Notes under the pieces: model-generated
Told to the model about the DNA's origin: nothing
The model's database searches: none
The model's input: the letters and a program-made list of their open reading frames with translations, nothing else
In this document: positions 29,549 to 37,569 of the stretch, one piece after another
Layout: each line of letters opens with the position of its first letter
Numbering within the stretch: position 1 is the stretch's first letter
Source: Hydrocarboniphaga effusa AP103
Lineage (GTDB): Bacteria > Pseudomonadota > Gammaproteobacteria > Nevskiales > Nevskiaceae
Length of the DNA: 64,000 bases
Assembly: GCF_000271305.1 (NCBI RefSeq)
Contig: NZ_AKGD01000002.1
Coordinates: 868,001 to 932,000, forward strand
Direction: 5' to 3'
Made by a program: the position numbers and the translations under genes

Positions 29549-31588
29549 ATGATGGAAGTCTTCGAGCAGCGGCTGCTGTTGAGCTGGCTCAGCAATTTCT
29601 CGGTCCGCGTCGACCGCTATCGCTGGGCCCAGGACGGCTACACGCGCTTCGTGCTCGACGAGGCCGAGCATCTCGAAGTCGATCTCGGCGACGAAAACCG
29701 CACGATCACCAACGACATCATCGTCGAGGCCCTGCGCTCGGCCGTGGCCGTGCGCGAATCGGCCGAACCGTCGGTGCTGGAGCTGAACCTGCGCGCGGTC
29801 GGCGAGCTGCTGCAGCTCTCCGAGCAGGAGCACGTGCTCATGGGCGCCCTGGTGCGCGCCAAGGTCTCGCCGCTGTTCGAGGACTTGTTCGAGACTCTGG
29901 AGCTCGACGAGATCCGCGCCGGCGATTCGACCGTCATGGGCGTGCTCGCGACCCTGCTCGGGCTCACGCGCGGCGAACTGCTCGACGCCATGTCGCCGCG
30001 CGGCCGGCTGCTCGGGTCGGGCCTGTTCACCATCGATTACCGCTCCGACTGCCAGCCGCTGCCGGCGCTGACGCGCTTTTTGCAGGCCCAGGCCGAGCCG
30101 CTGTCCGACGTGCGCGCCGCGCTGCTCGGCGATCCGCTGCTGCACAGCCTCGAGTGGGAGGACTACGAGCACCTGCGCGAAGACCGCGACCTGGCCGGCA
30201 ACATCCTGTCGCGTGCGGCCAGCCTGCAGGAGCACGGTATCCATATCCTGCTGTACGGCGCGCCGGGAACCGGCAAGACCGAGTTCTGCAAGACGCTCGC
30301 GGCCAAGCTGGGCCTGAAGCTCTACGGCGTCGGCATGGCCGACGAGCGCGGGCAGGAGCCTTCGCGCGACGAGCGCGTGGGCTCGTTCCGGCTGTCGCAG
30401 AAGCTGCTCGAAAACCAGACCGATGCCCTGCTGCTGTTCGACGAGGCCGAAGACCTGCTGCGCGCCGAAGGCCACGACGAGTTCCTCGCCGAGCGCCCGG
30501 GCGGCTACGGCTCGCGCGTGTTCATGCACAAGCTGTTCGAGGAATCGCGTGTGCCGACGCTGTGGACGGTCAACGATCCGTCCGCGCTCGGACCGAGCGT
30601 GCTGCGCCGCATGACCTTCGCGATCGAAATGAAGGTGCCGCCGGCGCGCGTGCGCGAGCGCGTCTGGGCGCGCCTGCTCGAGCGCGAGCATGTCGACATT
30701 CCGCGCGACGAAATTCGCCGCCTGGCCGAGGACTTCGACACCGCGCCCGCGATCGCCGCCGGCGCGGTTCGTTCGGCGCGCCTGACCGGCGGCGGCTCGC
30801 GCGAGATTCGTCGCGCGGTGACCTCGATCGCCAAGGTCATGCGCGGCGCCGAGGCGCCGCCGCGGCCGAACAACGCGGTCGCCTACGAGCCGCAGCTGAT
30901 CAACGCCGATCTCGATCTGGCGAATCTCGCGACGCGCCTGTCCGGGCTCGATACGCGTGCGTTCTCGCTGTGCCTCTACGGCCCGCCGGGTACCGGCAAG
31001 AGCGCCTACGTGCGCTGGCTCGCGCGCGAGATGGGCCTGGAGGTGATCCAGAAGCGCGCCTCCGACCTGCTCAGCAAATGGGTCGGCGAGAACGAGCGCA
31101 ATATCGCCGCCGCGTTCGCCGAGGCGCGCGATGCTGGCGCGTTCCTGGTGTTCGACGAGGCCGATTCGCTGCTCGGTGACCGCCGCCATGCGAGCCAGGG
31201 CTGGGAGATCAGCCAGGTCAACGAAATGCTGACCTGGATGGAAAGCCACGAGCTGCCGTTCGCCTGCATCACCAATCTCATGAGCCATCTCGACGAGGCC
31301 GCGCTGCGCCGCTTCTCGTTCAAGGTGAAGTTCGATTTCCTCAAGCCCGCCCAGCGCGAGCTCGCGTTCCGTCATTACTTCGATATCGAGGCGCCGGCCG
31401 GCGTGCGCGAGATCGATTCGCTGACGCCCGGCGACTACGCGGTGGTGCGCAATCGTGCGAAGCTGCTCGGGGAACTCGGCAACGGCGCCGAACTCAAGAA
31501 AATGCTTGAGGCGGAAGTGGCCGTGAAGCCGCATGCGCGCAAGCAGATCGGCTTCCATTCACCACTGTATCCACCACTGAGTTCGTAG
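29549..31588 (+). CDS. Tandem AAA+ ATPase of unknown role, 679 aa
   Basis: A cytosolic protein with two ATPase modules. An alpha-helical N-terminal region (about residues 1-220) precedes AAA module 1 (Walker A GAPGTGKT near 237, Walker B LLLFDEAEDLL near 293) and module 2 (Walker A GPPGTGKS near 478, Walker B FLVFDEADSLLGDR near 533). Module 2 resembles the classical/ATAD-type clade (SDLLSKWVGENERNI). I recognise the architecture but not a characterised function; no membrane segment is present. The ATG at 29549 (or the next at 29552) follows AAGG. It is followed after two bases by a small secreted protein gene. Confidence 0.85.
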   Translation: MMEVFEQRLLLSWLSNFSVRVDRYRWAQDGYTRFVLDEAEHLEVDLGDENRTITNDIIVEALRSAVAVRESAEPSVLELNLRAVGELLQLSEQEHVLMGALVRAKVSPLFEDLFETLELDEIRAGDSTVMGVLATLLGLTRGELLDAMSPRGRLLGSGLFTIDYRSDCQPLPALTRFLQAQAEPLSDVRAALLGDPLLHSLEWEDYEHLREDRDLAGNILSRAASLQEHGIHILLYGAPGTGKTEFCKTLAAKLGLKLYGVGMADERGQEPSRDERVGSFRLSQKLLENQTDALLLFDEAEDLLRAEGHDEFLAERPGGYGSRVFMHKLFEESRVPTLWTVNDPSALGPSVLRRMTFAIEMKVPPARVRERVWARLLEREHVDIPRDEIRRLAEDFDTAPAIAAGAVRSARLTGGGSREIRRAVTSIAKVMRGAEAPPRPNNAVAYEPQLINADLDLANLATRLSGLDTRAFSLCLYGPPGTGKSAYVRWLAREMGLEVIQKRASDLLSKWVGENERNIAAAFAEARDAGAFLVFDEADSLLGDRRHASQGWEISQVNEMLTWMESHELPFACITNLMSHLDEAALRRFSFKVKFDFLKPAQRELAFRHYFDIEAPAGVREIDSLTPGDYAVVRNRAKLLGELGNGAELKKMLEAEVAVKPHARKQIGFHSPLYPPLSS

Positions 31589-31590
31589 AC

Positions 31591-31983
31591 ATGCGTCTTG
31601 CCGCGTCTTTGCCGGGCCTGTTGTTCGCTTGCGTCAGCTTCGTTTCGACCGCTGCGGTCGTGCCCCAGGAGGCGATCGGAAAATGGGTCGAGAAGGGCGA
31701 TGCCGGCTCCATCGGCTGGGAGTTCGCTGCCGAGCAAATCATCATTTCCCCGGCGGATGCGGCCGGCGCTCCACAAGGCGAGGCGAGCAAGCTCGACGTG
31801 CTCTACCAGGCGCACAACGGCGGCTGGATCATCGTGCTGCGCTCGCCCGAAAGCGGGGCCCCGATCGGTGAAGGTGCGATGCAGCTTGTCAAGGACGGGT
31901 CGCTGCTCGTGATGCTGCCCGGCATCGGAGAACACCAGCTGCAGCGCGCCGGCGCGGCCGCCAAGCCCAAGGCCAAGCAGTAG
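31591..31983 (+). CDS. Small secreted hypothetical protein, 130 aa
   Basis: Starts two bases after the AAA+ ATPase stop and is probably co-transcribed. Residues 1-22 form a signal peptide (MRLAASLPGLLFACVSFVST, cleavage near AA/V). The mature part of about 105 residues has alternating strands (GGWIIVLRSPESG, GSLLVMLPGIGEHQL) and ends in a Lys/Ala tail. I do not recognise a family; pairing with a cytosolic ATPase is not obviously functional. Confidence 0.6.
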   Translation: MRLAASLPGLLFACVSFVSTAAVVPQEAIGKWVEKGDAGSIGWEFAAEQIIISPADAAGAPQGEASKLDVLYQAHNGGWIIVLRSPESGAPIGEGAMQLVKDGSLLVMLPGIGEHQLQRAGAAAKPKAKQ

Positions 31984-32079
31984 CCTTCGCCCCGCGCGAG
32001 CAGGCTGGCCTCGTCCGGCGGCATCGCCGACAATCGCGCTCCGGTCGGCGCCGCCGGCTTCACGTTTCGACGAATTCAC

Positions 32080-33762
32080 ATGAGCTATCTCGCACTCGCC
32101 CGTAAATGGCGCCCGCGCGTCTTCGCCGACGTGATGGGGCAGGGGCATGTGGTCAAGGCGCTGTCGCACGCGCTCGATGGCGACAAGCTGCATCCGGCCA
32201 TTCTGCTCACCGGTACGCGTGGGGTCGGCAAGACCACGCTCGCGCGGATCATCGCCAAGGGCCTCAATTGCGAGACCGGCGTGTCCTCGCAGCCTTGCGG
32301 CACTTGCAGCGCCTGCAAGGAAGTCGATGGCGGCCGCTTCGTCGACCTGCTCGAAATCGACGCCGCGAGCAACACCGGCGTCGACAACGTGCGCGAGCTG
32401 ATCGACAACAGCCAGTATTCGCCGGCGCGCGGACGCTACAAGGTCTACCTGATCGACGAAGTCCACATGCTGTCGAAGAGCGCGTTCAACGCGCTGCTGA
32501 AGACACTCGAAGAGCCGCCGTCGCACGTCAAATTCATCCTCGCGACCACCGATCCGCAAAAGCTGCCGATCACGGTGCTGTCGCGCTGCCTGCAGTTCAA
32601 CCTGAAGCGCCTGCCGGTGGTGGTGATCCGCGACCAGCTCGCCAAGGTGCTCGACAACGAAGGCGTCGGCTACGAGCTCGCGGCCGCGACCGAGATCGCG
32701 CGCTCGGCCGATGGCTCGATGCGCGATGGCCTGTCGCTACTCGATCAGGCGATCGCGTTCGCGGGCGGCGAAGCGCTCAAGCGCGAGCCGGTGGCCGAGA
32801 TGCTCGGCACGGGTTCGCGGCAGATGCTCGTCGAGCTGCTGCAGGCGCTCGCCAAGAGCGACGGCGCGCTGATGCTCGCCGCGCTCAGGAAGCTCGAATC
32901 GCAATCGCCCGATTACGCCTCGCTGCTCAACGACGTCGCCGCGAGCCTGCAGCGCATCGCCGTGCTGCAGTTGCTGCCCGATGCGCGCGATGACGACGAC
33001 GATGCGGACATCGTCGCGCTCGCCGCTGAAATGACCGTCGAGGACGTGCAGCTCTGGTATCAGATCGCGGTCAACGGTCGTCGCGATCTGCCGTGGGCAC
33101 CCGATCCGCGCCTGGGTTTCGAAATGAGCCTGCTGCGCATGCTCGCGTTCAAGCCCGACGAGGCCGGCGGCACGGCACCGAAGGCGCCTCCGGCGGGTGG
33201 GGCGAGGCCGACGCCGTCCGTGGCCGGCGGGTCGCGCCCGCAGACGGCGAGCGCCGGTGCATCGGGCGCCATGGCCGAAGCCGCTCCGACCTCGGCCGCC
33301 GAGCCGCCCACCGGTTCCGCCTCGACGCCTGCTGCATCGGCGACATCGGATCTGTCCGCCTTGCCCTGGGCCGAACTGCACGAGCAGCTCGGACTCGAGG
33401 GCGCCGCGCGCCAGCTCGCGCGCCAGTGCGCCTGGGTGTCACGCGAAGACAATCGCGTGCTGCTGTACCTGTCGCCCGACGCGGCGTTTCTGCTCGTCGA
33501 GGCGCGTCGCGCCGCGCTCGAGGCGGCGCTGTCGCGTGCCTACGGCGAGCGCATCGAACTGCGCATCCAGCTGCGCATGGCCGACGAGCCGGCGCCCGAG
33601 TCGTCGGCGGGCATCAGCCCGGCCGAGCTCGATGCGCGGCGCGCGGTCGAGAAGGTCAAGGCTGCGCAGGTTTCGATCGAAACCGATCCGGTGGTGCGCG
33701 CGTTTCGCGAACAGTTCGGGGCCAGCGTGCGCCCGGGCTCGATCCAGCCGCTCGATTCCTGA
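32080..33762 (+). CDS. dnaX: DNA polymerase III subunits gamma/tau
   Basis: A 560-residue clamp-loader ATPase. N-terminal ARKWRPRVFADVMGQ, Walker A GTRGVGKTT near residue 46, the zinc module C64, C73, C76 and C79, Walker B YLIDEVHMLSKSAFNALLK near 125, and the SRC motif TVLSRCLQFNLKRLP are present. A Pro/Ala-rich linker (about 365-430) leads to a shortened tau C-terminal domain. I found no A6G-type slippery heptamer, so the E. coli frameshift that makes gamma is not evident. ybaB follows after 51 bases, the usual order. Confidence 0.96.
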   Translation: MSYLALARKWRPRVFADVMGQGHVVKALSHALDGDKLHPAILLTGTRGVGKTTLARIIAKGLNCETGVSSQPCGTCSACKEVDGGRFVDLLEIDAASNTGVDNVRELIDNSQYSPARGRYKVYLIDEVHMLSKSAFNALLKTLEEPPSHVKFILATTDPQKLPITVLSRCLQFNLKRLPVVVIRDQLAKVLDNEGVGYELAAATEIARSADGSMRDGLSLLDQAIAFAGGEALKREPVAEMLGTGSRQMLVELLQALAKSDGALMLAALRKLESQSPDYASLLNDVAASLQRIAVLQLLPDARDDDDDADIVALAAEMTVEDVQLWYQIAVNGRRDLPWAPDPRLGFEMSLLRMLAFKPDEAGGTAPKAPPAGGARPTPSVAGGSRPQTASAGASGAMAEAAPTSAAEPPTGSASTPAASATSDLSALPWAELHEQLGLEGAARQLARQCAWVSREDNRVLLYLSPDAAFLLVEARRAALEAALSRAYGERIELRIQLRMADEPAPESSAGISPAELDARRAVEKVKAAQVSIETDPVVRAFREQFGASVRPGSIQPLDS

Positions 33763-33813
33763 GAGCCATCCGGCTTTCGTCACCCAATCTTTTGAATCTT
33801 TGAGGAGTTACCC

Positions 33814-34137
33814 ATGAAAGGTCCGCTAGGCCAGCTCATGCGCCAGGCGCAGCAGGTGCAGGACAACATCAAGCGCGCTCAGGACGAAGTCGCCAAGCTC
33901 GAAGCCACCGGCGAATCCGGCGCCGGCATGGTCCGCGTCACGCTCGACGGCAAGCACCAGGCGCGCAAGGTCGAAATCGCCCCGGCCGCGCTGCAGGAAG
34001 ACAAGGAATTCCTCGAAGACCTGATCGCCGCGGCGATCAACGACGCCTCGCAGAAGATCGATGCGATCAGCAAGGACAAGATGGCGGCCGCCACGGGCGG
34101 CATGCAGCTGCCGCCGGGGCTGAATCTGGGGCTGTAG
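33814..34137 (+). CDS. ybaB: YbaB/EbfC family nucleoid-associated protein
   Basis: A 107-residue DNA-binding protein. The family pattern is complete: N-terminal LGQLMRQAQQVQDNIKRAQ helix, GAGMVRVTLDGKHQARKVEI and ITLEDLIAAAIN-like DLIAAAINDASQKID. GAGGAG lies eleven bases before the ATG. It sits between dnaX and the tRNA-Pro gene; recR, the usual third partner, is instead at 56.8 kb. Confidence 0.94.
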   Translation: MKGPLGQLMRQAQQVQDNIKRAQDEVAKLEATGESGAGMVRVTLDGKHQARKVEIAPAALQEDKEFLEDLIAAAINDASQKIDAISKDKMAAATGGMQLPPGLNLGL

Positions 34138-34146
34138 GATTTTGTT

Positions 34147-34268
34147 CCCCTCTCCCGCGTGCGGCGGGGTGTAGCTTAGCCTGGTAGAGCGCTACGTTCG
34201 GGACGTAGAGGCCGGAGGTTCGAATCCTCTCACCCCGACCAGGGTGGTCCGAAGGACCGGGAGAGGGG
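34147..34268. repeat. Extragenic repeat, copy A part 1: 11-bp inverted arms enclosing tRNA-Pro
   Basis: CCCCTCTCCCG (34147-34157) and its exact complement CGGGAGAGGGG (34258-34268) flank the tRNA gene. In the other copies (37451 and 61191) the same arms are only three bases apart. A second hairpin, GGTCC-GAA-GGACC (34246-34258), follows the tRNA directly. Confidence 0.75.
34165..34241 (+). tRNA. tRNA-Pro (anticodon CGG)
   Basis: A 77-base cloverleaf. Acceptor arms CGGGGTG and CACCCCG pair fully. The anticodon stem CTACG/CGTAG holds the loop TTCGGGA, giving anticodon CGG for codon CCG. The T arm is GGAGG-TTCGAAT-CCTCT, and CCA is encoded. It sits 27 bases after ybaB. Confidence 0.97.
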
Positions 34269-34302
34269 AAGCTCGCAAAGTGCGCGCGCTTTCCAGACGA
34301 AC

Positions 34303-34351
34303 CCTCTCTCCCCGCCTTCGGCGGGACTCTCTCCCGCGAGCGGGAGAGAGG
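34303..34351. repeat. Extragenic repeat, copy A part 2: double hairpin
   Basis: CCTCTCTC, then hairpin CCCGCC-TTC-GGCGGG, then a perfect 11-bp hairpin CTCTCTCCCGC-GA-GCGGGAGAGAG (34327-34350). It has the same architecture as the right halves of copies B and C. No T-tract follows, so it is not a standard terminator. Confidence 0.75.
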
Positions 34352-34400
34352 AACGGCGTAGCGCTCAACGAATGCCGGAACCTCGCAGCCCGAATCCACC

Positions 34401-35798
34401 ATGACCTCTGACGGCAAATGGTCGTTCTTCCCGCTTTTCTTCCGCGTCGCCGACCGGCGCGTGCTCGTGGTGGGCGGAGGCGAGGTCGCGGCGCGCAAGG
34501 TCCGGCTGCTGGCGCGCTCGCGGGCGCGCATCGAGATCGTCGCGCGTGAGCTCAACGAGGAACTGCTCGCACTGAGCGAGGCGCAGGCGGTTCGTCATCT
34601 GGGCACCGAATTCGAAGCGTCCCGTCTCGACAGCTGCGCGCTGGTGATCGCGGCGACCGACGACCCCGAGCTCAACCGCCGCATCGCCGCCGAGGCCGAT
34701 GCGCGCGGTATCCCGGTCAACGCCGTCGACGATCCTCAGGCCAGCAGCTTCGTCACGCCGTCGATCGTCGATCGTTGGCCGGTGGTCATCGCCATCGGCA
34801 CCGAAGGCCTGGCGCCGGTACTCGGCCGCCGCCTGCGCGAGAAACTCGAAACCCTGCTGCCGGCCGCCTACGGCCGGCTCGCGCAGTTCATGGGCGAGCG
34901 GCGCGAGCGTGTGCAGCAGGCGCTCGCGCAGCCGCAAAGGCGCGGACTCTGGGAGCGCTTCCTCGATTCGCCGGGCGCCGAAGCGGTGCTGTCCGGTGCC
35001 GCCGAAGCGGCTGCCGACGCCGAACTGCAGAAGCTCCTCGACGGCGAACCGGTGCGCGGAGAGGTCTACCTGGTCGGCGCCGGCCCGGGCGATCCGGATC
35101 TGCTGACGTTTCGTGCGCTGCGACTCATGCAGCAGTGCGACGTGGTGCTCTACGACGCCCTGCTGCCCAGTTCCATCCTCGATCTCGTGCGCCGCGACGC
35201 CGAGCGCATCTATGTCGGCAAGCGGCGCGCGCGCCACACGCTGCCGCAGGAGCAGATCAACAGCGAGCTCGTGCGGCTGGCGCTCGAGGGCAAACGGGTA
35301 CTGCGGCTCAAGGGCGGCGATCCGTTCGTATTCGGACGCGGCGGCGAGGAGATTCAGGAGCTCGCGGCGGCCGGCATTCCGTTCCAGGTGGTACCGGGCA
35401 TCACCGCGGCCAACGGCTGCGCGGCCTACGCGGGCATTCCGCTCACCCACCGCGATCACGCGCAGGCCTGCATTTTCGTGACCGGCCACCAGCGCGCCGA
35501 CGGCAAGCTGGCCTTGCACTGGGACGCGCTCGCGCGTCCAGGGCAAACCGTCGTCATCTACATGGGGCTCAATTCGCTGCCCGAGCTTTGCCAGGCGCTC
35601 ATCGAACATGGCCTGCCGACCGACTGGCCGGCGGCCGTGGTCGAGCAGGGTACCTCGGTGAACCAGCGCGTCATCGCGGCCACGCTCGGCACGCTCGCCG
35701 CCGAGGTGCAGGCGGCACAGGTGCGGGGGCCGGCGCTGACCATCGTCGGCAGCGTGGTCAGCCTGCGCGATCAGCTGCGCTGGTTCGATAAAGCCTAG
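34401..35798 (+). CDS. cysG: Siroheme synthase (uroporphyrinogen-III methyltransferase / precorrin-2 dehydrogenase / ferrochelatase)
   Basis: A 465-residue trifunctional enzyme that makes siroheme, the cofactor of CysI. The N-terminal CysG-B half has the NAD site RVLVVGGGEVAARKVRLL near residues 20-37 and VNAVDDPQASSFVTPSIV. The C-terminal CysG-A methyltransferase starts near 215 with GEVYLVGAGPGDPDLLTF and has LKGGDPFVFGRGGEE, VVPGITAANGCAAYAGIPLT and YMGLNSL. The length equals that of E. coli CysG (457). It lies far from cysI but completes the sulfite reductase pathway. Confidence 0.96.
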   Translation: MTSDGKWSFFPLFFRVADRRVLVVGGGEVAARKVRLLARSRARIEIVARELNEELLALSEAQAVRHLGTEFEASRLDSCALVIAATDDPELNRRIAAEADARGIPVNAVDDPQASSFVTPSIVDRWPVVIAIGTEGLAPVLGRRLREKLETLLPAAYGRLAQFMGERRERVQQALAQPQRRGLWERFLDSPGAEAVLSGAAEAAADAELQKLLDGEPVRGEVYLVGAGPGDPDLLTFRALRLMQQCDVVLYDALLPSSILDLVRRDAERIYVGKRRARHTLPQEQINSELVRLALEGKRVLRLKGGDPFVFGRGGEEIQELAAAGIPFQVVPGITAANGCAAYAGIPLTHRDHAQACIFVTGHQRADGKLALHWDALARPGQTVVIYMGLNSLPELCQALIEHGLPTDWPAAVVEQGTSVNQRVIAATLGTLAAEVQAAQVRGPALTIVGSVVSLRDQLRWFDKA

Positions 35799-35870
35799 GC
35801 CCGCGGCCGCGCTCGCCCGCGCGGCGGCGGGCGCGTAGTGGCCCGCGACAGGTGTCACGCAAAGCGACGC

Positions 35871-35899
35871 CTGTAACAGAACTGTCATCGATATTTCAT
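35871..35899 (+). promoter_or_regulatory. Pho box 1 upstream of the second phosphate porin
   Basis: Heptamers CTGTAAC (35871), CTGTCAT (35882, exact) and ATTTCAT (35893) repeat every 11 bases with four-base spacers. This is a three-unit PhoB site in the gap between cysG and the porin gene. Confidence 0.75.
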
Positions 35900-36013
35900 C
35901 AATTCGAAATCAGGTCTGAGTAACTTGCGGCCCGAATTCCCGTCTTCGCTCGCGCGAAAGAGGGAAATCGCGCCGCCAGAGCTGCAAAGAGCCCATCGAG
36001 GCTCGGTTCGGCG

Positions 36014-36031
36014 CCTTAACAGAGCTGTCAT
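36014..36031 (+). promoter_or_regulatory. Pho box 2, close to the porin start
   Basis: CCTTAAC (36014) and CTGTCAT (36025) with an AGAG spacer. It shares TAACAGA-R-CTGTCAT with Pho box 1 143 bases upstream, so it looks like a copy of the same site. It ends 23 bases before the ATG, so it may act as a second or repressing site. Confidence 0.6.
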
Positions 36032-36054
36032 ATCCGACCGAGTTTTGTGACCGA

Positions 36055-37434
36055 ATGAAGAAAACGCCTCTCGCCGCCGCCCTTCTGCTGAGCAGCCTGT
36101 CGCCGATCGAGGTGAACGCAGAAAATCTCGATCTCTACGTCGACAAGAACACGCGGCAGATCTACTCCGAGCCGGGGCCGGATCGCGTCAAACTCGGTAC
36201 CTTCAAGCAGGTCGAGGACAAGGTGCAGCTGCCTCCGCCTCCGCCCGCTCCGGCGCCGGCCACGGTGGCCTCACCGCAGCCGAAGACGCCGAGCGACAAG
36301 AAGTGGTTCGAAAAGCTCTCGCTGCGCGGCTACACGCAGATTCGTCTCGACGAGCCGCTGTCAGGCGATTCGCAGGAGCTGCGCGCTCCGGGCGACCGCT
36401 TCATCGGCGACAACCAGAGCCTCGGCATCCGCCGCGCGCGCGTGGTGCTCAGCGGCGATGTTTCCGACCATGTGTCGATCTACCTCCAGCCCGATTTCGC
36501 GAGCACGCCGAGCGGATCGAGCACCGGCAACTTCGCGCAGCTGCGCGACATCTACGCCGACCTGTACTTCGACAAGGATCGCGAATATCGCGTGCGCGTC
36601 GGCCAGTCGAAAGTGCCGTACGGCTGGGAAAACATGCAGTCGAGCCAGAACCGCCTGACGCTCGATCGCGCCGATGCGCTGAACTCCGCGGTGCGCGACG
36701 AGCGCGACCTCGGCGCGTTCTTCTATTACACGCCCAAGGCGGTCGGCGAGCGTTATCGCCACCTGATCCGCGATGGTCTCAAGGGCTCGGGCGACTACGG
36801 CATGTTCGGCCTGGGCGTCTACAACGGCCAGGGCGCCAACCGCGCCGAAGGCAACGACAGCTTCCACACCGTGGCGCATGCCACCTATCCGTTCGAGTTC
36901 GCCAACGGCCAGATCGTGGAACTGGGTGTCGACGCCTACACGGGCTATTTCAAGATCGGCACCGGCTCGATCACGGTCGACGGCAGCAGCTTCACGCCGG
37001 CCACCGATGCGCGCCAGCACGGTTTCAAGGACCAGCGCGTGGCCGCGCACTTCATCGTCTATCCGCAGCCTTTCGGCTTGCAGGGCGAGTGGACGGTCGG
37101 CCGCGGACCGGAACTCGACATCGACGCGCAGGAAGTTCGCGTGCGCTCGCTGAGCGGCGGCTACCTGCAGGCGATGTACAAGCTCGACACCAAGGAGCAC
37201 GGCGTCTTCTTCCCGTACATCAAGGGCCAGACCTACGACGGCGCCTCCAAGTTCGACACCAACGCGCCGAAGATGAAGGTGGACGAAGTGGAAGCCGGCA
37301 TCGAATGGCAGATTCGTCCGGAGCTCGAGCTCGTCGCCGCCTACGCGCACATGGAGCGCACCAATGTCGGCAGCGCGCCGTACAACGTCGTCGATGGCGA
37401 TCTGCTGCGGTTCCAGCTGCAGATCAATTACTGA
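36055..37434 (+). CDS. Phosphate-selective porin (OprO/OprP family), second copy
   Basis: A 459-residue outer-membrane protein. Signal peptide MKKTPLAAALLLSSLSPIEV (cleavage near NA/E). Residues about 25-75 hold a Pro-rich segment and a coiled-coil-like start, then the barrel: KLSLRGYTQIRLDEPLSG, LGIRRARVVLSGDVSDHVSI, VRVGQSKVPYGWENMQSSQ. The C-terminal residue is aromatic (RFQLQINY). The two Pho boxes upstream suggest induction by phosphate starvation. It differs clearly from the pst-operon porin, so it is not a recent duplicate. Confidence 0.87.
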   Translation: MKKTPLAAALLLSSLSPIEVNAENLDLYVDKNTRQIYSEPGPDRVKLGTFKQVEDKVQLPPPPPAPAPATVASPQPKTPSDKKWFEKLSLRGYTQIRLDEPLSGDSQELRAPGDRFIGDNQSLGIRRARVVLSGDVSDHVSIYLQPDFASTPSGSSTGNFAQLRDIYADLYFDKDREYRVRVGQSKVPYGWENMQSSQNRLTLDRADALNSAVRDERDLGAFFYYTPKAVGERYRHLIRDGLKGSGDYGMFGLGVYNGQGANRAEGNDSFHTVAHATYPFEFANGQIVELGVDAYTGYFKIGTGSITVDGSSFTPATDARQHGFKDQRVAAHFIVYPQPFGLQGEWTVGRGPELDIDAQEVRVRSLSGGYLQAMYKLDTKEHGVFFPYIKGQTYDGASKFDTNAPKMKVDEVEAGIEWQIRPELELVAAYAHMERTNVGSAPYNVVDGDLLRFQLQINY

Positions 37435-37450
37435 TCAGGCCGATGTAAGC

Positions 37451-37564
37451 CCTCTCCCTCCGGGAGAGCGGTAGGGGTGAGGGATTCGCAGTCACAGCCC
37501 GGCCTGATTTGCGCCGGAGACTCCCTCACCCGGCGCTACGCGCCACCCTCTCCCAGGGAGAAGG
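37451..37564. repeat. Extragenic repeat, copy B
   Basis: Left half: CTCTCCC-TCC-GGGAGAG (37452-37468) then GGGGTGAGGG. Right half: CCCTCACCC (37523-37531, complement of the left GGGTGAGGG), the hairpin GGCGC-TAC-GCGCC inside CCGGCGCTACGCGCCA (37530-37545), then CCCTCTCCCAGGGAGAAGG. It lies between the convergent porin and dxs genes. Confidence 0.8.
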
Positions 37565-37569
37565 CAAAC

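Noticed and set aside
32080-33762. Programmed frameshift in dnaX that makes the gamma subunit.
   Set aside because: No A-rich slippery heptamer is in the gene; the longest A run I found is four bases.
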